64,000 nucleotides of DNA from Lycorma delicatula (lineage: Eukaryota; Arthropoda; Insecta; Hemiptera; Fulgoridae): assembly GCF_047948215.1 (NCBI RefSeq), contig NC_134461.1:84530103-84594102 (forward strand). Reading direction: 5' to 3'. Positions 56,901 through 64,000 of the stretch are shown one piece after another. The notes below the pieces were generated by a model. It was not told where the DNA came from. It worked only from the letters and a program-made list of their open reading frames with translations, and ran no database searches. Numbering within the stretch: position 1 is the stretch's first letter; every line of letters begins with the position of its first letter. A program made the translations under genes and the position numbers.

Positions 56901-59900
56901 CATACGGCTTCTTTGTGTGCCTATTAAATTACATATTCACATTTTTTTTAAATGTAAAGTACACAAAATTTTATTTCATTAATAACTTAAATCAATATAT
57001 TTAAATTAAAAAAAAAAGACGATGAAGTCTAATTTGAATAATGTGCCTTCCCCTTGTAAGATCCAAATATTTCATTAATTAAAATTTTGTTTGGCTATAA
57101 CTCTGGAACCAATGAAAATAAGTACCACTTATGATATATCGTTAAAAAGCTCTCATGATGGCTTATTACTGCAGTTAAGAAAGAGTCCAAAAATCAATTT
57201 TTTTTTGGATTTTGTGCTTTTTTTGGACACTTTTGATAGCAGTCAAAAGGGGTGGTGCAGAATTAGATGTTACAACAGTCCTAAATCCAAAATTTCAACA
57301 TCCTATGGCTAATTGTTTTTGAGTTGTGTGAGATAAGTATGTATGTACAGACGTCATGCTGAAACTAGTCAAAATGGGTACGGAGAAAAATGGATATTTT
57401 CATTGAAATATGAAAACCAAAGTTTTTTACGACCACAATACTTCCTTTATTTCGTACAAGGAAGTAAAATTACTACATCTCAGTGTAACAACTGTTGAGA
57501 AATTTGTCAAAATTACAATTACTATTGTAAATTATTTAAATTGTTAAATATTAAACTGCTGACTTTCTAATTAATGGAACTTTTTTATACAAAGCATTTA
57601 TGGAACTAATAATTGGCTTTTGTGGAGTTTCCACTACTACTGTTATCAACAATGTCCTGTCTTAAAAACCAGAAAACCCTGTAAGTATGCAATCAAACAA
57701 ATCATTTCTTCTGTGCTGTGTTTGTTCATCTAACTGATTTCTTTTAAATTTTGTGAATTTGTGAATGCTAACTAAGATAATTCAGAATGCTAATAAAACG
57801 CACACTGATAATTCAGCAACCTAGGTGTGCACCTAATCAGACTGCAGTGATAGCACAAAAAATAACATTGGACAGACTGCATTATATTTAGGCCACAGGT
57901 AGGAAGAATACTTACAGATACTATACGTAACAGATTTATGCAAATCATCTCATGAAGACAGGATATTTATACAAAGAAATTGGCCACGTTATACCAAATT
58001 TGATGCATAGCATGTAAAAAACAAGATTATAACACACTTGAATAATGCCATTTACAAGTACAAAAAATTTAATAAAAATATCATATTAAATGAACAAACA
58101 AAACATAGGTAAAATGTATTATACAATTACATAATTAAGAGGTCTTTCGTAATATTTTTAACATGGACCTCTAAAAAATAGTAAACTAGTTTATGCTTAT
58201 TGTCTGGGAATTTCTTTGAAAAATAAAGTTGACTGAATATCTCACTACTACATAGAGAAGTGTTTTCATATGTTTTCAATAACTGGAAAAACTACTGATC
58301 CAATCATTATGAAATTTTAACTGTTTTCTTTTGTATGACTCCCAGAATGTTTACCAGAGTAAAAACCTTACAAGTATGTCTACTATATAATTCATAAAAA
58401 AATAGTACAAATAACCTAGAACTTCTTTTATCTCATTGTGTGTATCAATAAACATTGTCTATCAGTTGTCATTGAGTGTAAAAAATCCATTTGTATGATT
58501 ATCATAATATACATAACAACAAATTAGTTTGATAATAAAATTAAAGGGAAGTTCAATGGACAACTATTCAAATATTTAACAACTGAAAAATTGCTAGTCA
58601 TCCAAATTAATCTATTTTGACCAGTAAGTTGCAACTTGTAAGTTTAACTTTGAGTACAACATCCCACACATAATTAGTAAAAAATTATGTGAACTTTAAA
58701 AAGATTTTAAAGTTCTACACGCATGCATTGCAGATGAAGCCACAACATGGGATGCCAGTAGTAAATATAATTAATTAAATTTAATTATAATCTGACTTTA
58801 AGTATATTAAATGAAGTTAAAAGCAGTTTAGTGTTTTGAAAGCTAATTATTTAATAATTTTAAATAATTGCAGGTTTTATTGTTTATTTTTTTGTCTGAC
58901 ATCTCTTTGTATTTTGGATTTTTATGTTTCAGATATTATATGAAAGAGGTCAGATATCAAAGAAAACTCAACAAGTATTAAATGTAACATTATCAGCTGT
59001 ATTAAAAGATGCTTTAATACCAGATACAGAGTTTTGGGGATCAAGTAAAACATTATTACAATTAGTAGAAAACACTTACTTTGATAAAGATTCAATGCCT
59101 GAACCACTTAAAATATTTCTTGGTGAAGGTATTTATGTTTAAATTTCATTATTTTGTTAACGTTTAGACACTATTTTTTATCAATTAATTATGTTATTTT
59201 TTTATTTAGTTAGTTTTAATAGGAACTGCAAGATCATAGAAGACCCAAAAGTCAATTTAATTTAAGTTCTTTGTTTAAAATAAAATACATCTCTTTTACA
59301 ATTTGGATTTTCCCAGAGTTGCAAATAGTAGAATGTATGGATTCCTCTAGATCTTTTATTAAAAGAGTTTTCTTTATGAAAATTTGTATTGTTGACATAT
59401 CCCTCCTATTCTGAGTTTTTGTTAAACCCAATTCCCAGTGTTTTAATGGCATCCCTTATCTTCTCATTCTTAATGTTACATTTAATATTCTCATCTCACT
59501 TCATTTTCTTGGGCTCCTGTTTTACTGTATCATCAAAATTAATTACCAGTAGTTATCAGATAATTGAAATTTAATATGACATACAATGATTTACTTTATA
59601 CTGTTAGATTTTAACAATAAATTATCACATTACTGTATTTAAAAAAAAAAATTCATAGACTGTCTTTAATTTTATTCCATAACGCATATTTAATGTAATA
59701 TTTTGATTTCACCGAAGTTGTTGGCATGCTTAGTTATCAGAATTTTACTGCACTTAAGTAATAAGTCAAATTTTAACTTGTTTCACATATTAGATTGTGT
59801 CTGTACCTATGCTCTTTCTGAAACTGCCCGGTCATAAGTGTATTTTCCAATTCACATTTTATTTTTATCTTAACTGTCATAGAAAGTTTTCAGTTCATTT

Positions 59901-60160
59901 ATTTAATTTACTTTAATATTACTTATGTATTGTTTACATTTGTTAATTTTTTTAAAGGTGATTCTTTGGGATTAACGGCTAATGAAGATGGTGAACTTGC
60001 TGTTAGATCTTTAGGTGCTGTAACTTGGTATTTAAAAAGATGCCAATTGGACCATCAGTTATTGTCTATGAAAAAATTCTCTGTTTATTTACCGGTCGAT
60101 AGCGAAGGAAATAAAATTGATCATACCACAGTAAAATCAGCAGTAACTGCTAGGCATATG
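35593..60160 (+). CDS. MSH6: MSH6 mismatch-repair protein, N-terminal 596 codons (11 exons; 3' part outside window)
   Basis: MSH6 pairs with MSH2 (MutS-alpha) in the nucleus and binds base mismatches and small loops. Exons: 35593-35914, 37914-38024, 38336-38430, 38619-38765, 45169-45333, 50126-50260, 51998-52133, 53156-53295, 56728-56865, 58933-59128, 59958-60160. They total 1788 nt in one unbroken frame with GT/AG borders. Residues 1-12 resemble a PCNA-binding tail. Residues 13-225 are Lys/Ser/acidic low complexity, and no PWWP domain is seen there, unlike vertebrate MSH6. The mismatch-binding domain starts at about 280, with [13 protein letters not shown] holding the Phe-X-Glu mismatch wedge (F304, E306). 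[20 protein letters not shown] and [15 protein letters not shown] follow. The connector ([23 protein letters not shown]) and the start of the lever ([18 protein letters not shown]) come last. The rest of the lever, the clamp and the ATPase are not in the window. An intact, probably active gene. Confidence 0.95.
35740..35838 (+). repeat. Three 33 bp in-frame repeats in MSH6 exon 1
   Basis: The unit ACTCCTAAAGCGAAAAAACC plus TAAAACAGACGAG is repeated three times with one difference (ATAGAC in the third). Each encodes [11 protein letters not shown] (I for T in the third), a basic, Pro-containing linker that could act in nuclear import. Near identity at the DNA level suggests recent expansion. 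Confidence 0.95.
35915..37913. other. MSH6 intron 1, nothing recognised
   Basis: 2.0 kb of AT-rich intron. The stretch 36530-37030 is less AT-rich and has an open minus-strand frame, but I recognise no family in it. Confidence 0.5.
37914..38024 (+). CDS. MSH6: MSH6 exon 2 (acidic linker)
   Basis: Encodes [20 protein letters not shown], then [17 protein letters not shown]: acidic patches around a KKRKR cluster that could serve as a nuclear localisation signal. The TTTTAG acceptor ends at 37913; the donor is at 38025. Confidence 0.88.
38336..38430 (+). CDS. MSH6: MSH6 exon 3 (acidic Ser/Glu linker)
   Basis: Encodes [20 protein letters not shown] and [12 protein letters not shown]. Such Ser/Glu-rich stretches are typical of the MSH6 N-terminal region. 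Donor GTTTGT at 38431, phase 0. Confidence 0.88.
38619..38765 (+). CDS. MSH6: MSH6 exon 4 (basic linker)
   Basis: Encodes [20 protein letters not shown] and a basic tail ending [11 protein letters not shown]: 49 codons, phase 0 on both sides. Its 5' border was duplicated 1.9 kb downstream (40438-40557). Skipping this exon would keep the frame. Confidence 0.88.
39208..39340 (+). repeat. tRNA-derived SINE, family A
   Basis: Box A-like GGCACTAGTGGTAGTG and box B GGTTCGAATCC, then body and GGAGGTTAAACAAAAAAAAG tail. It is the same family as 6541-6715 (opposite orientation there). In MSH6 intron 4. Confidence 0.75.
40175..40415 (+). repeat. tRNA-derived SINE, family B, partial
   Basis: CTAGTCTAGTGGTTAACTTG and the box B-like GGTTCAAATCC, then GATTTGAATACTACATCATG and GGTGGTTGGGTTTCGATTAA, match the full copy at 63595. 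The 3' tail is absent or eroded. Confidence 0.78.
40415..40557 (+). repeat. Partial duplication of MSH6 intron 3/exon 4 border
   Basis: Matches 38485-38641: TCATTAGCAGTTGAGATTTT, CATTTCTAGTTT, ATTTTAATTA, then an acceptor TTTTGTAG and GATAGGAAAAGAAAGTCTAG against exon 4's GATAGAAATAGAAAGACTAG. The copy keeps the acceptor and about 24 bases of exon start but no downstream exon or donor. Confidence 0.8.
40622..40844. mobile_element. Small element with perfect 20 bp inverted ends (MITE candidate)
   Basis: CATTTTATTTTGAACAAAAT (40622-40641) and its exact complement (40825-40844) bound a 223 bp AT-rich non-coding segment. No clear target duplication was identified. Confidence 0.55.
41340..41609 (-). 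repeat. tRNA-derived SINE, family B, minus strand
   Basis: Read from 41609 on the minus strand: GCCCGCCAGGCTGGTCAAGT, then GGTTAACTTATC, box B-like GGTTCAAATTC, GGATCTGAATACTAGG and GGTGGCTGGGGTTTAATTAA. It diverges more from the 63595 copy than the 40175 copy does. Confidence 0.72.
41765..44202 (+). mobile_element. pogo/Tigger-like transposon with intact ends
   Basis: The ends CAGTGCACCCTCAATTTACA (left) and the reverse complement TAGTGCACCCTCAATTTACA (right) are near-perfect inverted repeats, flanked by TA (41763-41764 and 44203-44204). Inside on the + strand is a CENP-B-like N-terminal helix-turn-helix trace ([17 protein letters not shown], ~42312). The DDE_1 blocks are [20 protein letters not shown] (~42805), LLVLDNC with the second Asp at 43118-43120, and [17 protein letters not shown] (~43245). 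Multiple frameshifts and stops. 2.44 kb in MSH6 intron 4. Confidence 0.85.
44203..45168. other. MSH6 intron 4 remainder, nothing recognised
   Basis: AT-rich. It ends with a T-run and the acceptor CTACAG before exon 5. Confidence 0.5.
45169..45333 (+). CDS. MSH6: MSH6 exon 5 (edge of mismatch-binding domain)
   Basis: Encodes 55 codons with [35 protein letters not shown] and KKNLTP. This corresponds to the conserved YPHLDWL..., HPDFDASTLYVPEDF and TP segment of vertebrate MSH6 just before the mismatch-binding core. Confidence 0.94.
45334..47560. other. MSH6 intron 5, first part, nothing recognised
   Basis: AT-rich sequence with no supported coding or repeat signal. Confidence 0.5.
47950..48520 (+). 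pseudogene. piggyBac-like transposase relic
   Basis: The frames in order read [19 protein letters not shown] (~48048), FPMFSKTV, a frame with [20 protein letters not shown] (~48207), [16 protein letters not shown] (~48272), [11 protein letters not shown] (~48346) and CEVII (~48467). These follow the piggyBac order (W...EL..FLG, M...RF..ILR.LHFADN.DQP, L.KIRPLID, SLVLFKGRL). Frameshifts occur about every 50-100 bp. Upstream (47590-47660), CTGGCTTCGCACTTCTGCAA may be the element's left region. The first catalytic Asp is near here; the rest of the catalytic domain is lost. Confidence 0.62.
48560..50125. other. MSH6 intron 5, last part, nothing recognised
   Basis: AT-rich intron with no supported element. 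It ends at acceptor TTTCAG. Confidence 0.5.
50126..50260 (+). CDS. MSH6: MSH6 exon 6 (Phe-X-Glu mismatch wedge)
   Basis: [20 protein letters not shown] then [20 protein letters not shown]. It holds FYE, the MutS Phe-X-Glu motif whose Phe stacks on the mismatched base. Both key residues are intact. Confidence 0.96.
50400..51600 (-). pseudogene. Tc1/mariner-superfamily transposase relic, minus strand
   Basis: The minus-strand frames read [20 protein letters not shown] (51594), FQETxCLCK (~51405), [23 protein letters not shown] residues (~51000), [20 protein letters not shown] (~50900), then [20 protein letters not shown] (~50650) and [10 protein letters not shown] (~50560). They match a common insect transposase with an N-terminal [10 protein letters not shown] start and a C-terminal WGYVKD...D.LP.L block. 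Many stops. Located in MSH6 intron 6. Ends not defined. Confidence 0.65.
51998..52133 (+). CDS. MSH6: MSH6 exon 7 (mismatch-binding domain)
   Basis: [20 protein letters not shown] followed by [20 protein letters not shown]. The vertebrate counterparts are [13 protein letters not shown] and GYKVARVEQTETPEMME. The donor is GTAATA at 52134. Confidence 0.96.
53013..53049. repeat. Perfect 16 bp-arm hairpin
   Basis: AAAAGGTGTCATTAAG, loop TATTT, CTTAATGACACCTTTT. Just upstream, TACGGTACTGCTAAAAG occurs twice in direct order. Situated in MSH6 intron 7, about 105 bp before exon 8. Confidence 0.9.
53156..53295 (+). CDS. MSH6: MSH6 exon 8 (end of mismatch-binding domain)
   Basis: Starts by completing Met across the junction, then [20 protein letters not shown] and [12 protein letters not shown]. 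The block [13 protein letters not shown] is a MutS domain I signature. Donor GTTTGT at 53296. Confidence 0.95.
53626..53817. repeat. 81 bp direct duplication, two mismatches
   Basis: 53626-53706 and 53737-53817 are identical except at two positions (GAGTTTACAC versus GAATTTACAT). The 30 bp spacer and left flank carry more AAGTAAAATAAGGTT units, so slippage in that short repeat probably drove it. Confidence 0.92.
54190..54530 (-). pseudogene. DDE-endonuclease transposase C-terminal relic
   Basis: The minus strand reads [20 protein letters not shown] with PEFNPTELI (~54430), ending [17 protein letters not shown] (~54200). The [11 protein letters not shown] pattern is the third-carboxylate region of IS630/Tc1-type DDE endonucleases found in insects. 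Only this part is readable. MSH6 intron 8. Confidence 0.5.
56728..56865 (+). CDS. MSH6: MSH6 exon 9 (connector domain)
   Basis: [20 protein letters not shown] then [20 protein letters not shown] and HYPPAQ, matching vertebrate YGVCFVDTSLGKFFIGQF and [11 protein letters not shown]. Phase 0 at both ends. Confidence 0.96.
57040..57476. repeat. Dispersed repeat ending in a CTTCCTTT..AAGGAAG inverted motif
   Basis: Features include GGCTATAACTCTGGAACCAA, TGATATATCGTTAAAAAGCT, a GGATTTTGTGCTTTTTTTGG block and the end ATACTTCCTTTATTTCGTAC then AAGGAAGTAAAA. I recall very similar sequence as a common repeat of hemipteran genomes, but cannot confirm it here. Non-coding. MSH6 intron 9. Confidence 0.5.
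57480..58932. other. MSH6 intron 9 remainder, nothing recognised
   Basis: AT-rich intron without a supported element. Confidence 0.5.
58933..59128 (+). CDS. MSH6: MSH6 exon 10 (connector domain)
   Basis: [20 protein letters not shown], then the Leu-rich helix and [20 protein letters not shown]. This corresponds to vertebrate LFEKGNLSKETKTIL and IPGSQFWDASKTL. The donor GTATTT at 59129 leaves one base. Confidence 0.94.
59958..60160 (+). CDS. MSH6: MSH6 exon 11 (start of lever), last in window
   Basis: [40 protein letters not shown] and [10 protein letters not shown], ending at donor GTGAGT (60161) in phase 0. The next expected segment (the VLDAVTLNNLEI-type block) is not found before 64000, so the next intron is at least 3.8 kb. 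Confidence 0.94.
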
Positions 60161-62120
60161 GTGAGTACAAAGATATTGTGAAACAATGAAAATTAGTGCA
60201 AGTACTTTCATCTATGTAATACTACATGTATAATGAAAAGAGAGATATAGATTATTCTTAAAAAATGAAAAACTTGATTGTTTACATGTTGTATCGCGTG
60301 GTGGTAGTTATTTTGCTAAAATCATGTTATTTCACTGGAATACTCTTTATAAATGTTTCAGTAAACAACTGAGTAGTTCCATAATTTAAGTAAACAAAAA
60401 TTTATTGTTAGTACTACACCAGGTGATAAAAATTTTAATTTAAGTAAACAAAGTAGCAGTTGTGTTTAATCTGGAAAATAACAAAACATTATAACCCATA
60501 TTTCCCCTGTTATTATAGACAATATTGCTTTTTTTTTTCAGCATACAGGATGTATTTAATTTATTGCTTTACTCTCTCTGTGTCAGGCTTTCTCATGGCT
60601 ATGATGCATATAAAACACCTGAGATATAACAGGCACCAATCAAAGTTACTTTTACTTAGAGTAATGATGCTCTATGAAGCCCTCCCCAAGCTGATTAAAG
60701 TGAAGATTACAGTACTAAATTTGGCATACTGATTTGCAAGATTATGTTTGGCTTATGTGATGAAGACAACTGAAATTCAGTTCACTCTTTACTTTGCTTA
60801 GTAAGCCTGGCATGTGGTGCTTGTTATCTTGAGAACAGTTATGTCAGATTAAAGAGTGATTTATATTTCTTGTTAGATTGCTTATATGTTTATTGCACCA
60901 TTAAATAACTTAGTATTTGTTAAAAATTTATCCAAACTCAATTTTAATGATTTAAATTAATTACTTTAAAGAGACTGAAAATGACTATAATTAAACAAAA
61001 AAATAATAAAATGAAGAGTGAAAAGTGAAAAGTAACAGCAATGTAGCCACAAACAACTAAAATTTCTAAGTTTAAATTAATACACCTCAAAATCAGTAAA
61101 TTATCTAATGAGATAATTGTTTATATCAATAGAGTGAAAAATCCTATAAAAGTTTAACTCAAAGAACTGCTTATTCCATTACAAACAGTATAGTGAAACA
61201 GTGTTTCAACCAATGACAATGGTATACATAGATAACAAAGCATGAATCGTGTCAAACCATTTTAAAGGGAATACAATTTTTTTCTTTTTTTTATTGCTTA
61301 TTGCAAAATATTAAATTTTTTATCATATTTCCCTTAAAAATAGGAAATTGTTGGTATGATAATTCTCTGTTTTTTGTGTTTTTTTTTTTTACTCAACTTA
61401 ATTTTTAGTACCTAGCTATTATGAATTTTTTAGAATAGGAAAGAAATTCTTTTTATTTTTCACAACTCAGTCCTAAATTAAATTGAAAGGAGCAAATCCA
61501 TTGACCAAAATCTATTACATTACTATTTCAAGAGAAGGTGACACAAGATAAGACTATTAAATAATCGAATGAATCTTTTTATTAATAAATTCATTGGTGT
61601 TTTTACTAAGCAAAGAAATCAATAAACATTATAAATGGTTAAACACTGGATGAATGTTTAATGAACCATTCATCTCTTTCAATATTGATCTAATGAACCT
61701 GAAAGGCTAATAATTTTAAGTGTTTTTGATATGTATTTTTTTTATTTTAAATTACCTCAACTGATGTTAAAAGCTATTCTGTATATTGTCAAAATGCAAG
61801 AGGGATTAAGACAAAGTAAATGATTTTTTGTTTAATTTATTTCTACTAATTGTGGTTGTTTTGTTTTAATAGAGATGTGATTGGAAGAAGTATTTTTAGT
61901 AATGGTAATGTTAGTGTATTTAGATGTGATCATTGTTATACTGTCTCACTAATGAGTTGTGGTGGTAGGCTATTGATAGCATGTAATCCAGAGTTATCAA
62001 AGCAGTTAGTGTAGTTTAGATCTGTTTTAAGATATGAGCTATAAAAGTTAAAATAAAATTTACCTGTAACTTTAGTTTCTACGTCACTGTAGTACACATA
62101 CCTCCAATTGCAAGCTTAAA
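60161..62120. other. MSH6 intron 11, first part, nothing recognised
   Basis: AT-rich. An open frame at 60460-60732 lacks MSH6 similarity and is not an exon of this gene. Confidence 0.5.
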
Positions 62121-63560
62121 TGATTACTGGAAATTTCTGATGATGTTAATGTTATTTCTTCTGATAATCTAATTTTGGGTGAATTTAATTTAAATGAAGT
62201 TAACAGTATTAACTTAAATTTTGTTCACTAAGATTCCATTCCAAATGCGGACTAATATACTAGTAAAAACTGAACATGAATTATTTCTTGAAGTTAGTTA
62301 TCATCTTTTGCTACTATAGTTGAACTCAAGTTAATAATAATGAATTCACTTTAAAAATTGTACCAGATAATCATATCTTAATTTTAAGTAGGTTAATTTT
62401 TATTTGCTAGATTATATATTAAGGAGTACATATTGGAGTAGTTTGTACAATTATACAGATTCTGATGATGCATTTAATTGTTACTGTATATTGTACTGAC
62501 CACTTGTGGTTGTATACCATTATTAAAGCCAAGTACCCACTTTTATTTAGTTGGAGCAATTATACAAAACATTAAATAGAAAATTAAAGCTGCTTGAAAA
62601 AAACATGATTCTTGGTATTATTTGAAAACATTTAGGGACATAAGGTCTGTTCTTAAGTATAATGTTATATTTCCATGCATGATTTGTAGCAGGATGTTCA
62701 TAGTAATGTAAAACAGTTTGGAATTTTGTTAACAGCAAAAATAATTCTAAAACTGAATAATCTGAGTTTTGAAAAAAGTACAAGATTCCTAGTAGTCTTT
62801 TCCAAGGATTTTAAAATGATTATTTTTCTGCCATGTTGATTTCCATTCCTGATGCAAATCATGACTTTGATAGTACAAAGAAAAATCTACATTGTCCAGC
62901 AGATTCAGATTTAGAATAACATTGTAACTAGAGATGATATTAAGAGTGGTGGTTAGATCCTTAAAATCTAAGGAATCAATTGTGACCTCATTATTAAAGG
63001 ATATATGGAATTCTTGTTGGATTATCTTCTGTTTTAATTAAATCTACTGCTGAAAGTATAAATATTTCCTTCAAAATGGAAAAAAATTGTGGTTAATCAA
63101 AGTATCTAAGTTAGGAAAATTGAGAGAGATTTGAAACTATGTGTCCATTTCATTAACTAATTATTCAAACGTGTGATTTATAGAATGATTTTAATAGTTT
63201 TAAGTGCCTTTGTGCTCCTTTCTTCCATGGATTTTTGCTCGATCATTCCTCTGTAACAAATCTTCATCTTTTTAGGTGTGATGTGTTATATGAATGGACA
63301 GTAATTCTTTTACAAATACTGCCTTTCTTGATTTTAAAAAGCACTTGACAGGAATATCACAATGCCCTGCTAAAAAAGGTTATAATTGGTTGGGTTTTCA
63401 GACATAACTTTCAAAAGTTATTTGAAAGGGCGCATCTTATGTCTTTAAAAAATGGATTATTTAAACCATTTATTAGCAGTTTGGGAGTTTTGAAGAAGAG
63501 AAACTTCGATCCTCTACTTTTTTGATATTTATTAACGATAAACACTCAAAATTAACTCAG
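62120..63560 (+). pseudogene. Second LINE type (CR1/Jockey-like), heavily decayed
   Basis: Readable fragments in RT order: ILGEFNLNEVNSI (~62174, end of an endonuclease GDFN-like motif), FPSKWKKIVVNQS (~63069), ISLTNYSNV-like (~63152), AFLDFKK (~63325), then GVLKKRNFDPLLFLIFINDK (~63485), corresponding to G.PQGS.LGPLLFLIFINDL. It differs in style from the RTE-like copies. No ends found. Confidence 0.62.
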
Positions 63561-63564
63561 TGTC

Positions 63565-64000
63565 AAATAATGGGCAGGCAGGAGTAGGTTTCATAACCCA
63601 CCGGGTTGGTCTAGTGGTTAACGCGTCTTCCCAAATCAGCTGATTTGGAAGTCGAGAGTTACAGCGTTCAAGTCCTAGTAAAGCCAGTTCTTTTTACATG
63701 GATTTGAATACTAGATCGTGTATACCGGTGTTCTTTTGTGGTTGGGTTTCAATTAACCACACATCTCAGGAATGGTCGAACTGAGAATGTACAAGACTAC
63801 ACTTCACTTACACTCATACACTCATTCATCCTCTGAAGAATTATCTAAACGGCAGTTACCGGAGGCTAAACAGAAAAAGAAAGAAAGGAGTAGGTTTCAT
63901 GATGAACAAGAAGATAGGGAGGAGAGTGGAGTATTTCAAGATGCATAGCGATAGAATCATTGTAATAAGGATAAAATCAAAACCTAAACCGACAACGATT
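63565..64000 (+). mobile_element. RTE-like LINE, 5' part, runs off the window
   Basis: After removing the nested SINE the frame reads NGQAGVGF, then MMNKKIGRRVEYFKMHSDR, then IRIKSKPKPTTI to the last base. The last 34 bases match 1953-1986 of the first LINE, and the part before adds endonuclease sequence missing there. The copy continues beyond 64000. Confidence 0.8.
63595..63886 (+). repeat. Full-length tRNA-derived SINE (family B) inserted in the LINE
   Basis: The head ACCCACCGGGTTGGTCTAGT then GGTTAACGCG (box A-like) and GCGTTCAAGTCC (box B-like) are followed by a body and a CGGAGGCTAAACAGAAAAAG AAAG-rich tail. Flanked by a perfect 15 bp duplication AGGAGTAGGTTTCAT at 63580-63594 and 63887-63901. 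Most complete copy of this family in the window. Confidence 0.92.

Noticed and set aside
60460..60732. Candidate next MSH6 exon after a T-rich acceptor (CAG at 60540-60542)
   Set aside because: The peptide shows no similarity to the MSH6 lever region and the phase and content do not fit.

Overview
This is an AT-rich eukaryotic chromosomal window, almost certainly from an insect. Two spliced protein genes lie head-to-tail on the + strand and are buried in the remains of many transposable elements. Small exons (about 70-320 bp) with GT/AG borders, introns of 0.1-9.7 kb, tRNA-derived SINEs, mariner, hAT, pogo, piggyBac and Helitron relics and RTE-type LINEs all point to an arthropod. The repeat at about 57040-57476 resembles, from memory, repeats of Hemiptera such as planthoppers and true bugs. 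I offer that order only tentatively.

Layout. (1) 145-16830: the last five exons of a FAM91A1/FAM91 orthologue (Golgi and endosome trafficking adaptor). Its introns hold a mariner, an RTE LINE and its 3' fragment, SINEs, a short Helitron-like element, an unusual foldback arrangement of Tc1/mariner-like ends, and a roughly 290 bp GT microsatellite. A 2.6 kb AT-rich stretch (4.99-7.13 kb) has broken ORFs and palindromes that I could not assign. (2) 16831-35340: intergenic. It holds a Helitron N-terminal fragment, a complete-ended mariner, a ~4 kb dead Helitron Rep/helicase gene, a ~635 bp foldback element between AT microsatellites, a LINE RT scrap and a 2.9 kb hAT element with recognisable ends. 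(3) 35340-64000: the mismatch-repair gene MSH6 from its promoter (with an E2F-like site) through 11 exons, 596 codons with a continuous reading frame. It runs from a PCNA-binding-like N-terminus to the start of the lever region. The rest (lever end, clamp, ATPase) lies beyond the window. Its introns contain a partial duplication of exon 4, a pogo/Tigger-like element with intact ends, a piggyBac relic, two further transposase relics, LINEs and a SINE nested in a LINE with a perfect 15 bp target-site duplication.

FAM91A1 acts in vesicle tethering and MSH6 in DNA repair. I see no functional link between them beyond adjacency. No CRISPR, rRNA, true tRNA or bacterial-type operon is present. The most original observations are the unassigned possibly foreign stretch at 5-7.4 kb, the foldback element inserted in AT repeats, the inverted transposon ends at 11.4-14.0 kb, the ghost copy of MSH6 exon 4, and the Helitron with both catalytic centres visibly mutated.
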